A stretch of 64,000 nucleotides of DNA from Melastoma dodecandrum. Its lineage: Eukaryota; Streptophyta; Magnoliopsida; Myrtales; Melastomataceae. Positions 1-11,397 of the stretch are shown here, one piece after another. Positions within the stretch are counted from its first letter, which is position 1; each line of letters opens with the position of its first letter. The DNA is taken from positions 2,604,001 through 2,668,000 of the forward strand of contig JARUPY010000271.1 of the NCBI GenBank assembly GCA_029817715.1, read 5' to 3'. Position numbers and translations under genes: made by a program. The notes under the pieces were generated by a model. That model made no database searches. It was not told the DNA's origin and saw nothing but the letters and a program-made list of their open reading frames with translations.

Positions 1-338
1 TGATTTCCTTAAGGACTAAAATCAAAGTTCGAAGCTCCAATTTTTAGACATTATTAGATAAATTTTGAAATTATTTACTCTATCTTTTTAAATATTTTTC
101 GACAAACATTATATTAAAATATACTTCAAATAACAGAAATTTCTCGTTTTCTTGGAGCGGGGCGTTTTAAAAGTAGATTTTCATGTACTCAATTTTTAAA
201 GACAGGTTGCCTAATTTTAAAAATTAAACTGGGAAAGATTTTCTTTAACAATAATTATTCTAAAAGGAAGCTCTAAATAAATCAAGGGGGGTTTGGCAGG
301 AAGATTTACAAGACTGGACATGACGAGAGCTTTATTTC

Positions 339-596
339 TTAATGATGTCATTTGATAAATTATTTCATCAAATAACCTCGTAACTTTTAAAATTCGTCGA
401 CTAACCCAGTGAAGTCGGCCTTTGCCTTACAAAGGAAAAAAAAATTTTTAAAGGGAAAAAAAAAATTCATATGTCATTCACACGAGGAAGTCGGCCTTTA
501 TAAGGCCTTTGTAAGGCCCGATTTCACCGGGTTAGTCGCCGAATTTGAAAGTTACGAGGTTATTTGACGAAATAATTTGTCAAATGACGTCATTAA
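339..596. mobile_element. Fold-back MITE with about 50-bp or longer inverted repeats
   Basis: The two ends are reverse complements of each other: 339-388 matches the complement of 547-596 with only a few mismatches, and the pairing continues inward through the block around 396-440 and 498-540. Both tips read TTAATGAyGTCATTTGA. The ends carry TTAA, which may be a target duplication or part of the repeat. At about 258 bp with no coding capacity this is a MITE-type non-autonomous DNA transposon. It lies about 550 bp upstream of the O-fucosyltransferase start codon, so it is part of that gene's 5' flank. Confidence 0.85.
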
Positions 597-1141
597 CCAA
601 CAAAACTCGACACGATGACTAAACCCCAGCCACCTAATCTAAGGCTATATATGGAATAAACGGAGCATCCGCATGGCGTATTGTATCGTATTTGTGCGGG
701 CGTAAATGTGAAAGGAGATGAAATGGAGAAAGGTAAGAAAAATCCAATGGAGAGATGCGAATCCAGCAGTGGGAGCACGCACTTATAAAGAAATCGAAAA
801 GAAAGGAAAGGAGAGAAGGAAGACAGAGCAGTAGCAGCAAAAGCAAATCTTCTCTTTTGGTAAACAAAATTACAGAGGAGGCCGGAGATTGATCGGCCCA
901 CGCAACCAACCTAACCGAAACCCCGCCGGTGAACTCCCATTCCCTTCCCCTACCACCTCCCGCCGTCGCCGTCGCCGCCCCGCCACCCGGTGACTCAACG
1001 GCTGCGGAGGGAGACAGGATTCAGAACCACCCTCCCTCCCTCCCCTGCTCCTATGCGATTGATCGCCATCCCGAGAATCCTCCTCCCCCTCCACCTTCCC
1101 CCACCTCCGCCCCCGCCCCCTAAGATCCTCCTCCCTCCCAA

Positions 1142-4100
1142 ATGCAACCCCACATCCGCATCCCCGGCAATTCCTCCCCTTCCCCTCCCGCCTCCCCTAT
1201 CCGCTCCCCTCGCTACGGTCACCGTCCCAAGTCCGTCCCCGGCGTCCGCTTCTCTTCCCCATCTCGCTCCCAGCAGCCCTCCCGCTCTTTCCCCCAGCGG
1301 GTCGCGTGGCTCCTCCTTTCCATCCTCCTCCGTCGTCAGGGCGTCTTCCTCTTCGCTCCCCTCCTCTACATCTCTGGCATGTTGCTCTACATGGGCTCCG
1401 TCAAGTTCGATGTCGTCCCTATCATCAAGCATCGCCCCGCTCCTGGCTCCCTTTACCGTAGTCCTCAGCTTTATCACATGCTCCGCCCCAATATGGATGC
1501 CGATAATTCGTCCGCCGATGCGGTTCGTTCCTCCCTTTCTTTTGGTCACAACAAATTCACGATTCTTTCGTCTTCGTTGCGGAATATGCTATTGCTTTTG
1601 CAATTTCAACGTGGACAAGAAAGCTTGCGGTGACAGAAATCCTTTTTTCCTGTATCTTGATTTGATCGACCTTCTGGTAGACAGTCTCTTGAATGCTCGC
1701 TCCTTTCCAGTATTGTGCTTTCTGCTGAGATCTTTGTATTATTGAATTAGATATCCACCATATGGAAGCACGCTCATAAGGGAGGTGACTGGGTGCCTTG
1801 CACAAACAGGACTGCAGCAGGTAAACCTTAGCTTTAGTTGATCATGAATCCCGATGTCATCCTGCTTCTCATGAGAAGTCTTGTTGAACTTTTCTTGATT
1901 TTGCAGTTAATAGTTAGGTGTCTCTCTCAGTTCATTTCTGTATAGGCAACAGCAGTTAATATAGACCACATGTAGATGTTGAGGGATTCAATGAATCCTT
2001 TTTTCGCTGGAATTTATGACTTGTGTGTCTCCAAGTGAAGGGGACATTTTTGGATTTTTCTCCTTTGAATGAATTTGAACAAGAGATCATTGTTCTAAGC
2101 GTTTTATTGTCTCTTTTGCTCTGTTGGATCCTCTCATCTAAAACTTTGGAGGACTCAGTGGAGAAAATATGGAATGTGCATCTAGTGCTCATGATTTCCG
2201 TCTTTCTTGAATCATAGGAGGTCATTTGGTTTTAAGCCAGTGCCTATAGTTGATGGTTTCCGGAAGAAAATTGTGCTGCCTTTTATTTCTCAGCCAAGCT
2301 TTGGGTCTTTCATAATTTCCGGTATCCTATCCTTATGGTCTTATTTCTACATTGCAGAATTGCCTGAATCAAATGGTTACCTGTATGTTGAAGCAAATGG
2401 TGGCCTGAATCAGCAGAGAACATCGGTTGGTTTCTGTGCTTTATGTCATCATTGATGCCTGCTTACTATTTAATATAAATTTGAAAATGAATTCCTAATG
2501 CACGTATAGTAACTAATGGAATGTGATTTATTGCTATTTCTTTGTAGATATGCAATGCTGTTGCGGTGGCAGGTTTCCTTAATGCAACCCTTGTGATTCC
2601 CAACTTCCATTTCCATAGCATTTGGAGAGATCCTAGGTTTGTGAATTCTTTCACTTTTATTTCGTCTAGTCTAATTGGTCTTTTACAATGCTAGAGAGTT
2701 TCCGTTGGTTGGCGAAGAAGTTATTATTTATTTGGAATTGTTGCTTGCATACAGCTTCCTGTTCCATAATTGTTCTTACAGGACAACAATTAGGAGATGT
2801 TTCAATCATAATACTTTGGATTTCCTTATATGCACATTCGTTTCCCATCTAGTCTAGGTGCTCCCAAGATGCATTGGGTACTATAGCTAGTACATCAAAG
2901 ACATTTTTTGGTGAACTTTTTGTCCTTTGGCTTAGTGGTTTATGAAATCTTTTGGTTTTCACAGTTTTTTCTGATATTTTTTCTTATTCCTGGCTACTGT
3001 ATGTAAATATTATGAGTTGACGCTATCAAAGCTCAATCATTCCAACCAGAATGTAGTTAGCTAGCTGTAGCGAGAAATATGGATATATGAGGCTAATCAA
3101 CTGGGTGATTTCATGTAACAGCAAGTTCAGCGACATTTATGATGAAGAATTCTTCATCAAAGCCTTGGAGAATGATGTGCGGGTAGTCAATAAAGTTCCT
3201 GGATACATAATGGAACGATTTGATAATAATTTGAGCAATGTCTACAACTTCAGAGTCAAAGCATTGGCCCCTGTGAGATATTACAGAGATGCTGTCCTGC
3301 CAAAACTCCTCGAAGAAAAGTTAGTACAAGATGACTGTTGAGTCTTTTTTCTAGATATCTACCTGTTTTCATGTTTGATGTCGTGAAGTTTGTCCCTTTG
3401 CTATTTGAATGTGTTTCTGTCCTTTTGACAACGCCAGAAAGCATTTGGGTAATATGAACTTTGAATGCCAATACACACGTAAAGAGGTGACCTTTAATAG
3501 CCCGGGTTCTAATGTCCATGGAGTTCTGAATTAGTGAATATTAGTGCAAGCATTTGTGCAGTTCCTCTTTTGAGCTAGGGGTTACAGGTTCAAGATGTGG
3601 CCACATTTTTATTTTCACAAATATTAGCAAGAATTAGTCTATGTATACATATGCGAGCCTCCCCCTTTATTCCCATGCTTGTTGGGGGAGTGCCGTACAA
3701 ACTGGCATCTATTGATGATGTGTTTTTGTTTCGATCTTGGTCTTCTAAAGACTTGCCACAAAAAGTGCAAGTTTCTCAGCAGGAGTATCCTTGTCATGAA
3801 CTTTTAGTTAACTTTGGAGAGTGCTGATGTTTTTCGTTGTGATCCACCTACAGAATCATCTATTCTAGTTGGATTATTATATAACACAATTCTTTAAAAA
3901 TATCCCATTAAACCCCTTCATGTTCCCTTTCTCGGCCAAGGTTTCATTTTTGTATTTAATTTATCATAATTAGGTTTGACAGCGCCACATCAATAACATT
4001 TTATAATGGTGGCCGATTTGCTTGGACCGATACTGCTATCATTTCTTTTTTTTTTTCCTTTGAAACTGATTGCTGACTCGGTTTCCTAGCTTTAGACTCA

Positions 4101-6039
4101 TCTTGTGATAGATTTGATATCCTGATCTTGGTTTGGAAGCGTTAACCTGAATATGTTTTTTGAATGTATGTGAACAGGGTGATTAGGATTTCTCCTTTCG
4201 CCAATAGGTTGTCACCTGATGTTCCTCCGCCAGTCCAAAGACTAAGATGCTTAGCAAATTACGAAGCATTGAGGTTTAATCGTCCAATATTGAGTTTAGG
4301 ACAGGAATTGGTTTCCAGAATGAAGGAACACAGCACCACAAATGGTGGGAAGTTTGTTTCTGTACATCTTCGCTTTGAGGAGGTGAGATTTGCTGATGCA
4401 TGGAGTTTTGGAAGTATAATACCTTCCAGTGAAAATGATTATCACCTACTACCAGCTAAAAGCTGCTCATGAACTCATTCATTCATTCAGAATTATAACG
4501 TTTTCTTGATCATGCAGGATATGGTTGCATTTTCTTGTTGTGTATTTGATGGGGGAGACCAGGAAAAAAATGATATGAATGCGGCCAGGGAAAAGGGTTG
4601 GAGGGGGAAATTCACCAAACCCGGTCGCGTTATACGTCCTGGATCTATTAGGATAAATGGGAAATGTCCCCTGACTCCTTTAGAGGTAAAAATATCATCA
4701 CATCCTCCAAGATCCTCGTTTGATAGAAGTATGACAATTTCATGGTCCTATGAAATTCCTGATGTATGCTTACTTTGCGAAACCAAAATTTTTATGTTCT
4801 TACCTTGTCTATTACTTGGCTGCTGGATTATGTGACTAAGAAGTTGCTATCCACCATTTCGGCTGGTGGTTGTCCCATGCAGAAGCATTAGCACTTTCTG
4901 AATGATATCCTTCTTGTGCTTTCTGCAATAAATATGACTCACTTAAGATCAATCCACTTCATTATAAACAAGTCTCCGAGACCAGTTTTCGAAGATTATG
5001 CAACTTCCTGATGTTTTGGTTCAACTTATGTTATTTAATTTAAGTATTGCATTTTCTAAAGTAAGGAAGCCTCCCTTGCTATTTTTTTATTTGGAACATG
5101 CTTAACTCATTTTGTTCCAGTCTAAATGTTTTTAGGTTGGCTTGATGCTTAGGGGAATGGGCTTTGACAAAAGTACATCTATTTATTTGGCATCTGGAAA
5201 GATATATGATGCGGAGAGAACGATGGCACCATTATTGGAAATGTTCCCCTACGTGCAAACAAAAGAGACACTGGCTTCAGAGGAGGAACTAGCCCCATTT
5301 AAGGTTGGATATTTTCTGTCGTTTTTCTCTTCCGTTATTGGGATCTTTTGTGATACTAATTTATCTCGTTGTTTCTAGAACTATTCATCAAGGATGGCTG
5401 CTATAGACTACACAGTTTGCCTTCATAGCGAGGTGTTTGTCACAACACAAGGTGGAAATTTCCCTCACTTTCTGACTGGCCACAGACGGTATTTGTATGG
5501 TGGACATTCTAAGATGATCAGGCCAGACAAAAGGAAGTTGGCATTAATCTTCGATAATCCCAACATTGGGTAAGTAAGAATGGTCGTGATCAAACTTTGA
5601 TCTTGTGCTAAAGGGTAGTGTTCTCAACTAGATTATTCAATGAAGGACAAAATAGAAGTAGGCTATTATGACACCCCCATGATGCAGAGCCTTTTTCTTC
5701 CATTTGAGAGCAGAGAGCCTCTATCATCTGTTTGTCAACTTTCTCAAAATTTGCATAAGGATGTTTGGCTAGTCTTTTGTGTGTACCTTGCATTAAGATG
5801 TGGCTTAACTCTATATAGAACCGTGCACCTACTGTCATTTTATCAGTTTTGTGAAGACTGACAAGTTGCCCCATTGGCTGTGTTTCTGTAGATGGAAGAA
5901 TTTCAAGAGGCAAATGTATAGCATGCGCAGTCACAGTGATACCAAGGGATTTGAGCTGAAAAGACCCAGCGACTCAATATACACCTCCCCATGCCCAGAT
6001 TGCATGTGCCGTAGAAACAATACGAACAATTCTAGATAG
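1142..6039 (+). CDS. O-fucosyltransferase family protein (GT106-type, Golgi type II membrane protein), ten exons
   Basis: Predicted exons: 1142-1522, 1751-1820, 2358-2425, 2548-2636, 3122-3319, 4178-4382, 4518-4685, 5136-5303, 5379-5569, 5892-6039. They join in frame to 561 residues, a usual length for the plant family. The N terminus is basic and proline/serine-rich, followed by a hydrophobic anchor (about residues 60-85), as in Golgi type II glycosyltransferases. Family blocks visible include GGLNQQRTS, the [17 protein letters not shown] strand-helix with conserved Arg and Glu, and [20 protein letters not shown] near the end. Plant relatives act on cell-wall or glycoprotein sugars (fucosyl- or rhamnosyl-transfer); the substrate here cannot be told from sequence. 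The start is the first ATG that opens the conserved N terminus; a pyrimidine-rich leader precedes it. The gene converges with the minus-strand gene ending at 7014. Confidence 0.92.
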
Positions 6040-7013
6040 ATGCCAGTGATGTTGTTTGCCTCAGAAAGCGTGCACCTGGCCTTTTTTCTGCCAACAGGAT
6101 AAACTTTGCCTACTGCCCTCAGTCTGCAGTATCAATCAACATTACCTCCCCTCATGTACAGACAGAGGGATCTGCCCATTCATGCATTCAGGGCCTCTGA
6201 ATTTTGCTGGAGGAGCCGGGTGTCGCCTTCCCGGGGCCATGTTATCCAAGGGGCGATTACGCATTTCCTGCCCTACATTTTTGTGGAGTTTGTAGGACAC
6301 CAGAGTATCCAACCACAGGAGACAATTGTTGGGAGATTGCTTTGATTGGTGTCGTGGCTGTTGTATCTAACTGGCTGCGAATTGACACATTCGATTCATT
6401 CTTGGGCTTATTCTGGCTGTGCCCTTCTGTACATTAGGAGATAGAGGAATCGGGGTGACTAATTCATTGTTTCTTCGTTTTCTTTTTGTCAATTCATAAA
6501 GTAGGCGTTGGAATTTTGCAACAATCATAGCATCATTGTTAGATTCTTGTGATTATGCTAGGGCTTGGTTTTTGGATTTCAATGTGATATCAAGGAAACA
6601 GTCGGCCCGATCATGGCATCAAGCTGCTGTATTCGAGTTTTTTGTTGGGAAGTTATACTCTGCCGCAACACTTGCATATGCCACCATGCACAGACAAATT
6701 ATATAACCATGTCCCCAGCCTCTTTTGCTGTCATTCTGATTCAGGCGTTATCCGAATGGTCAATGGAGACAGTATGCCAACTAAATTCGATCTACTTGGT
6801 CTACTACGTCACAGAAGTAATCCAACACAGCGATGGTTGCATTGGGCTACCACAAGTATCTGCTACGTGCACGGATTAATAGTACAAAAATACTATACAT
6901 GGTTAACCCAATGTGGGCAAACCAAAGTCCTGCAGAATTTAGGAATGCCTTCACCACACATTTTTACTTTTCTGAGCAAGAGGCTCAAGTTGGCTTGCAA
7001 TGAACAGCTGCAG
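6040..7013. other. Space between two convergent genes (3' flanks)
   Basis: This stretch holds the 3' flank of the O-fucosyltransferase gene and that of the minus-strand membrane-protein gene. The open frames here (for example 6642-7139) have no family resemblance and no coding-like composition. I see no further gene. Confidence 0.6.
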
Positions 7014-8184
7014 CTACTCCAAAAGCTTGTTACATGTGCCCACACCAACAGCAGCAGCCAAGTGCCAAGCAGCGTGAAGATACGGTGTCCTGGGAAACAT
7101 GTCATCCGCAATAAACAAGGCTCCACCGAGCAAAGATGACATCTTATGCATAGTATGAGCCATCCTTAGTCCTGGATCTTCCAGTGCCCTTCTGGCAAAT
7201 GATACCTGCCATATAAAAGTGGGGCGATGACATCACAAGATGAGATCTAGACTCGGATACGAAGATATCTCAACTCGGATAATAATATCTCATAAGATGA
7301 GATGGCGATTTTGAAAAAAAAGTCATCTCCATATCCAATATGTTTACAAAGTTGTGTTGCCAGGTTACCTCCATGAGGCCTGTGTGAACTGCAGAGACCA
7401 TCAGGGGTTGGACGGGGAGGATAAGAGCTGATGCTGCCATCAACACTTTGGGGTTCTCGTTCCTGACGGCTGCAGAAAGACACTGCGAACATCATTGCAT
7501 ACAGATTAGGCAGTAAGCACCACTGAGTAAAGGGAGGAGGCAAAACAAAAATGAAGCAACACAACTACACAGTTTCTGTTGTTCTACTAGTCAGCTGAAA
7601 TATACTGTCGTTCTAAATAGCCAAACGTTTAGCGGCTTCCACTATATTTTATTTACCATTACATATGTCAACTTTTGGATAACCACTTTTTACTATAGCA
7701 AGCCAAGCATTGAAAAAAGGGGCTGGACAACCTCATCATTGCTTCCTCCAGTAACATAATTTACTAGTTGCCTGATGTTATATCGTTTAATCTTATAAGT
7801 AGTAAAGGGAACACGATGATGAATTGAAAATCCTCAAGAGCACTCGTTAAAACATTTATGATCCCATTTGGCGTAGCCACTTACAACGGTTGTAGCAGCT
7901 ATCATTGTATAGTCGATCCATCTAAGAAATCTTCTCAGCTTCCCTCTTGAGGAATGATACATAGCTGAGGCAACTCCTACTCCTACCAAAGAATTAGCAT
8001 ACAGCTTTGTGTTCAGGTTCTTCCTGTGGTGGGAAATCAGATGAAGTCAAAAAGTCAAGTATTGGATCCACCATTTTCCAACAAGTAACATAGAGAAATT
8101 ATCACCTGGGGGCATGGATGCCGAGAGCGATGAAGGGAAGGGATGTAAGCACATTTGCAACTGTCTCTGCAAAATGGAGATCGC
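7014..8184 (-). CDS. CREST-type seven-TM membrane protein (ceramidase/hemolysin III-like), 3' four exons
   Basis: Four minus-strand exons join in frame: 8106-8184, 7885-8023, 7369-7482 and 7014-7205 (stop TAG). The product is a multi-pass hydrophobic protein. It carries the hallmark residues of the CREST membrane-hydrolase superfamily in order: a Ser-x3-His (SAMYH), an Asp in the next helix (WIDYT), and a His-x3-His near the C terminus (HAAWH). This suggests a metal-dependent hydrolase of the alkaline ceramidase/PAQR/hemolysin III group; substrate and organelle are unknown. The first resolved exon begins with two bases of a split codon, so at least one upstream exon is missing. A candidate is 8656-8727 (24 codons between good splice signals), but its phase does not connect directly, so an intermediate exon near 8550 would be needed. 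The start codon is therefore unknown. Confidence 0.72.
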
Positions 8185-8739
8185 CTGGCAGACATGCAAA
8201 GGTTGAGATAAATCAAATGCAGAAATGAAGACTTGTAAGCCTTCAACAGCGATGCTTCATCATTTAGGATCGACAACATGGATCCTTCATCTTCATTGCT
8301 CTCTCTTTTAGTTATTATCAAAGCTAATATCTACGTACATCATATAACGTTCCTAAAAATTCTACTCATCTTATGTGCCTAGAAGGTCTCACGATGTCCA
8401 AGGACGCCTAATATACGGTTCAGGTTTCAGATGATTTTGTCCATAATCTAATCATGTATGAAAAGAGAATGCAGTGTCTCATGAGAAATATGTAAACCGA
8501 ACCATGAATACTGCAGTGGATAGGTTTCAAACACGAGGGTCTTTGCTGCCACACTCGCCTGAATAGGTCGACAAAAGCTATAAGAAAACGAGATTTGAAT
8601 CTCCCCGGACCACGTTAATGTGTCAAATGACGGCAAGGATGGCCAGAAAACTCACTGCGCCAATTGCTGGTGATTCAGCCTGAGACCCGAACTCTTCTGA
8701 GTTTCCCGACAGAGATCCCCGTGCTGGCTAACTTCCTCC

Positions 8740-10000
8740 AGCACGAAGGGCGCGTGGGGCACCATGTGTACCCCATGCACATTATGAAAACCGTTGCTGG
8801 CTGTCAATGTGCTCGGGGGACACATGGGATATCGAGCGACGAGATAAGTCGACAAATTTCTGACCGGCACGCTCTAAGCCGGCAATAAATAATGCGGAGA
8901 TATCCAGCTACTCGGCCCTAACTCCTCTGGAAACTAACACAAAATTCCTGTCAAGCTTTTTTGCAACGATAATCTCCAAGAGGTGGGACGTGGAATGAAC
9001 AGGAAGACGATAATCTTGTCCGATTATGATAATCTGTTTCACGGGGCCATGAATAGCAAGAAAGACAGAAGAAACAGCGAGTTTTGGCTGGAAGCCAACT
9101 CAGCTCAACTGGGGTAATTCCAGAAACGCGAGATCGCGACTAAATAAGGAAACATTCTTCATGCTAAACCAAGAGAAGGAAAGATCGATCACCTGGGAAT
9201 GAGTTTTATACATTTGACTTGGCTGGCCGAGGAGGATAGAGTGAGACTTATATATAAAGACAGTTCCCGGAAAGAAAAAACAGGAGAGTCGGGGGGCAGA
9301 TGCGCATTTTTTTATTCCTGATTCCAAAAACAGACCGGAGAGGATGACGGCATCTTCTCCCCTGGCTTTCCGGTATATTCCCCCTAAACATCCATCATCT
9401 TACATGTCTCGGGAAATGTCTTCAATGGATCCTTCCGTGATTCTTTTGTCTTATTTGGGCCTGGATTCAAATTTTAAGACGGCCCAATGGAACACATATT
9501 GGGCTTCCTCGTTGAACCGGCCTTATATAAATCAATCCAATTCGTTCTTTCCAAATGTAACAATAACAAAAGGACAAAATAAGCTAATTAATTTATCGTG
9601 TTGAATGCATGAGTTGTTGTATTGATTGGGGGAAGAAAGGTTCCGACAAGAAAGAAAATAAAGTTACTTCCGCGAAAAAGTTTTACGAAATAAATGTTTT
9701 CGATAAATACTGAAACAAAATTAGTGTTATAAAACTCGAGTTTAGGAGAAGAAGCCCCTCACATACTTGAAAGAAAAAAAAAACATAAAAATAAAAGCTT
9801 TACTGCCTCCCTGTCAATTAATTGGAAGTAATTTTGAGTTGAATTTATAAAGAAATTGAGTTTATGAAGATCGATTATTATTAAATAAGTTTATAATTTT
9901 AAATTTAAATTTATTAAATATTAGTTATTGAATTCGAAAATTATTTACTATATTTGACGAAATATTCTTTAATGTCACCACTTCCCGCATTAAAGATGGG
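8740..10000. other. No gene recognised
   Basis: This is probably the promoter and 5' leader of the minus-strand CREST gene, followed by AT-rich intergenic DNA (about 9640-9960). The open frames here are short and resemble nothing I know. Confidence 0.5.
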
Positions 10001-10035
10001 GTCGGCGTCTCCCACTCCCATTCGTTCCGCTCCGG

Positions 10036-11397
10036 TTGGGAGCAGCCCCCATCTCCATGGAGGATGGTCGCCCGCAGCCTTCGTCCTCTTCTCGATCCAA
10101 CATCGACGGCCAAATGTCGTCGCCCTCTCCTTCCCTCGCCATTCATCTCATCGTGCGGCGACTGGCGTTATGGCCGTACGTCACTCCACGAGCTGCAGCC
10201 TTCGGGACAACCGACAAAGGGAAGCAGAGTTCTCATCTTAAGTCGCTGTTTGGGAAGGGGTTGTTACTGGGGAGGAGGACATTCTTCTGGTCTAAGAAAG
10301 TTAGGAGCATCGCACTGCTCAACCTGGTTACTTTTACCTACGGTGTGGAAGAAATTTGCTTCCAATTCTTTGGTCTGATGAAATGCGGATGCCATGTCTA
10401 CTTTTATTTGCTTCTTTTGGTCGAATGCCGGTTTTTGGTGTTCTGAACTAGTTTAATTGGGAACATATTTGATTGGAATATTGGTGTTTCCATTCCTTCC
10501 GCAGGAGTTTACTGTTGTCAGATTTGTTTCTTCTGTCATTCCTTTGGTGCCTTTCATGATTAAGGGGCGGCATGTCGTGATTACCCATAATTTTGGTCTA
10601 GAGCTGGGCCTTTGGGTTAGTCTCAGGTTTATCTCACAAGCACTAGACATGCTTACATCCATTGCTGGTCGTGCATCGTTTCTTTCATTGTTCACAGCAA
10701 GCGCCCTCTCATACTTATCGTAAATCACACCACATAATCTGTATGCTCTATATGTTAGCATGTGTTGACCTTTTGATCTTCTTCGTCAATATATTCAGGT
10801 CATTCTAGTTCCCATTCTTGATGGAATGCTAGGAGCTTTTGTCCATCATAGGGGTTGGAATGCTGGAATATAGTGGATCTCCTCCATGTGTAAGTGGAAT
10901 TCTCATTTACATGGTGGCATTGAGAGTAGCACTGCTCATAGCAGAACTACTGCTTACATAACTTTAGAATGCTTGTTATCTTATGAAATCGTTGTAAAAT
11001 TATATCTCAGGTTGGAGATATTCTGAATTTCTTCAGTGGGGCATTCTTTGGCATCCATATGCTTCAAACTGAGCACATCTCTAGGAGGACGGATAGAAAG
11101 AAGTTCCTCCCTCTGCTTGAATATGAGGTTCGACTTCATTTATCTACTGTCAATATCATAGAACATGCAGGGGGCTTCTTTCAGTGTCTAGTCTAACCTT
11201 TTTCTCTGCTGCAGGTTCTGGTTGTTTCAGTTTCTTCAACTCTGTGGTTCTTTCTTGGAATCTCTACTGATGTTGCCCAAAATTCTACTACATTGTCATG
11301 GTCATGGGCAATATTTTTGAGTTAATACTTCAGTTTCCATGGATAGGAGCTATTTATACAGGCATGCTGTCTACCGGGTTATGCTTATGTGTGGAGG
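10036..11397 (+). pseudogene. Broken EamA/DMT (drug/metabolite transporter) gene, plastid-type
   Basis: Several exon-like blocks are clear. They are VRSIALLNLVTFTY (about 10300-10341), the block starting EFTVVRF (from about 10504), VILVPILDGMLGAF (from 10800), a block starting VGDILNFFSG (11011-11127), LVVSVSSTLWFFLG (from 11215), and PWIGAIYTGMLSTGLCL (about 11339-11394). These match the two-repeat EamA fold of plant plastid-type DMT exporters. The gene is damaged. The frame breaks after GAFVHH (about 10850), where roughly ten residues of the expected helix are gone and YSGSPPC resumes in another frame. A one-base loss at about 11316-11321 turns an expected Leu-Glu into a stop. The segment between exon 1 and EFTVVRF is missing. 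The last conserved exon of the family was not found downstream; a possible C-terminal tail lies near 12310-12400. The intron after 10698 would use a GC donor. Confidence 0.82.

Noticed and set aside
990..1745. 251-residue plus-strand frame over the O-fucosyltransferase first exon
   Set aside because: It is a shadow of CT/C-rich DNA in another frame, proline/serine-rich without domain; the real exon is 1142-1522.
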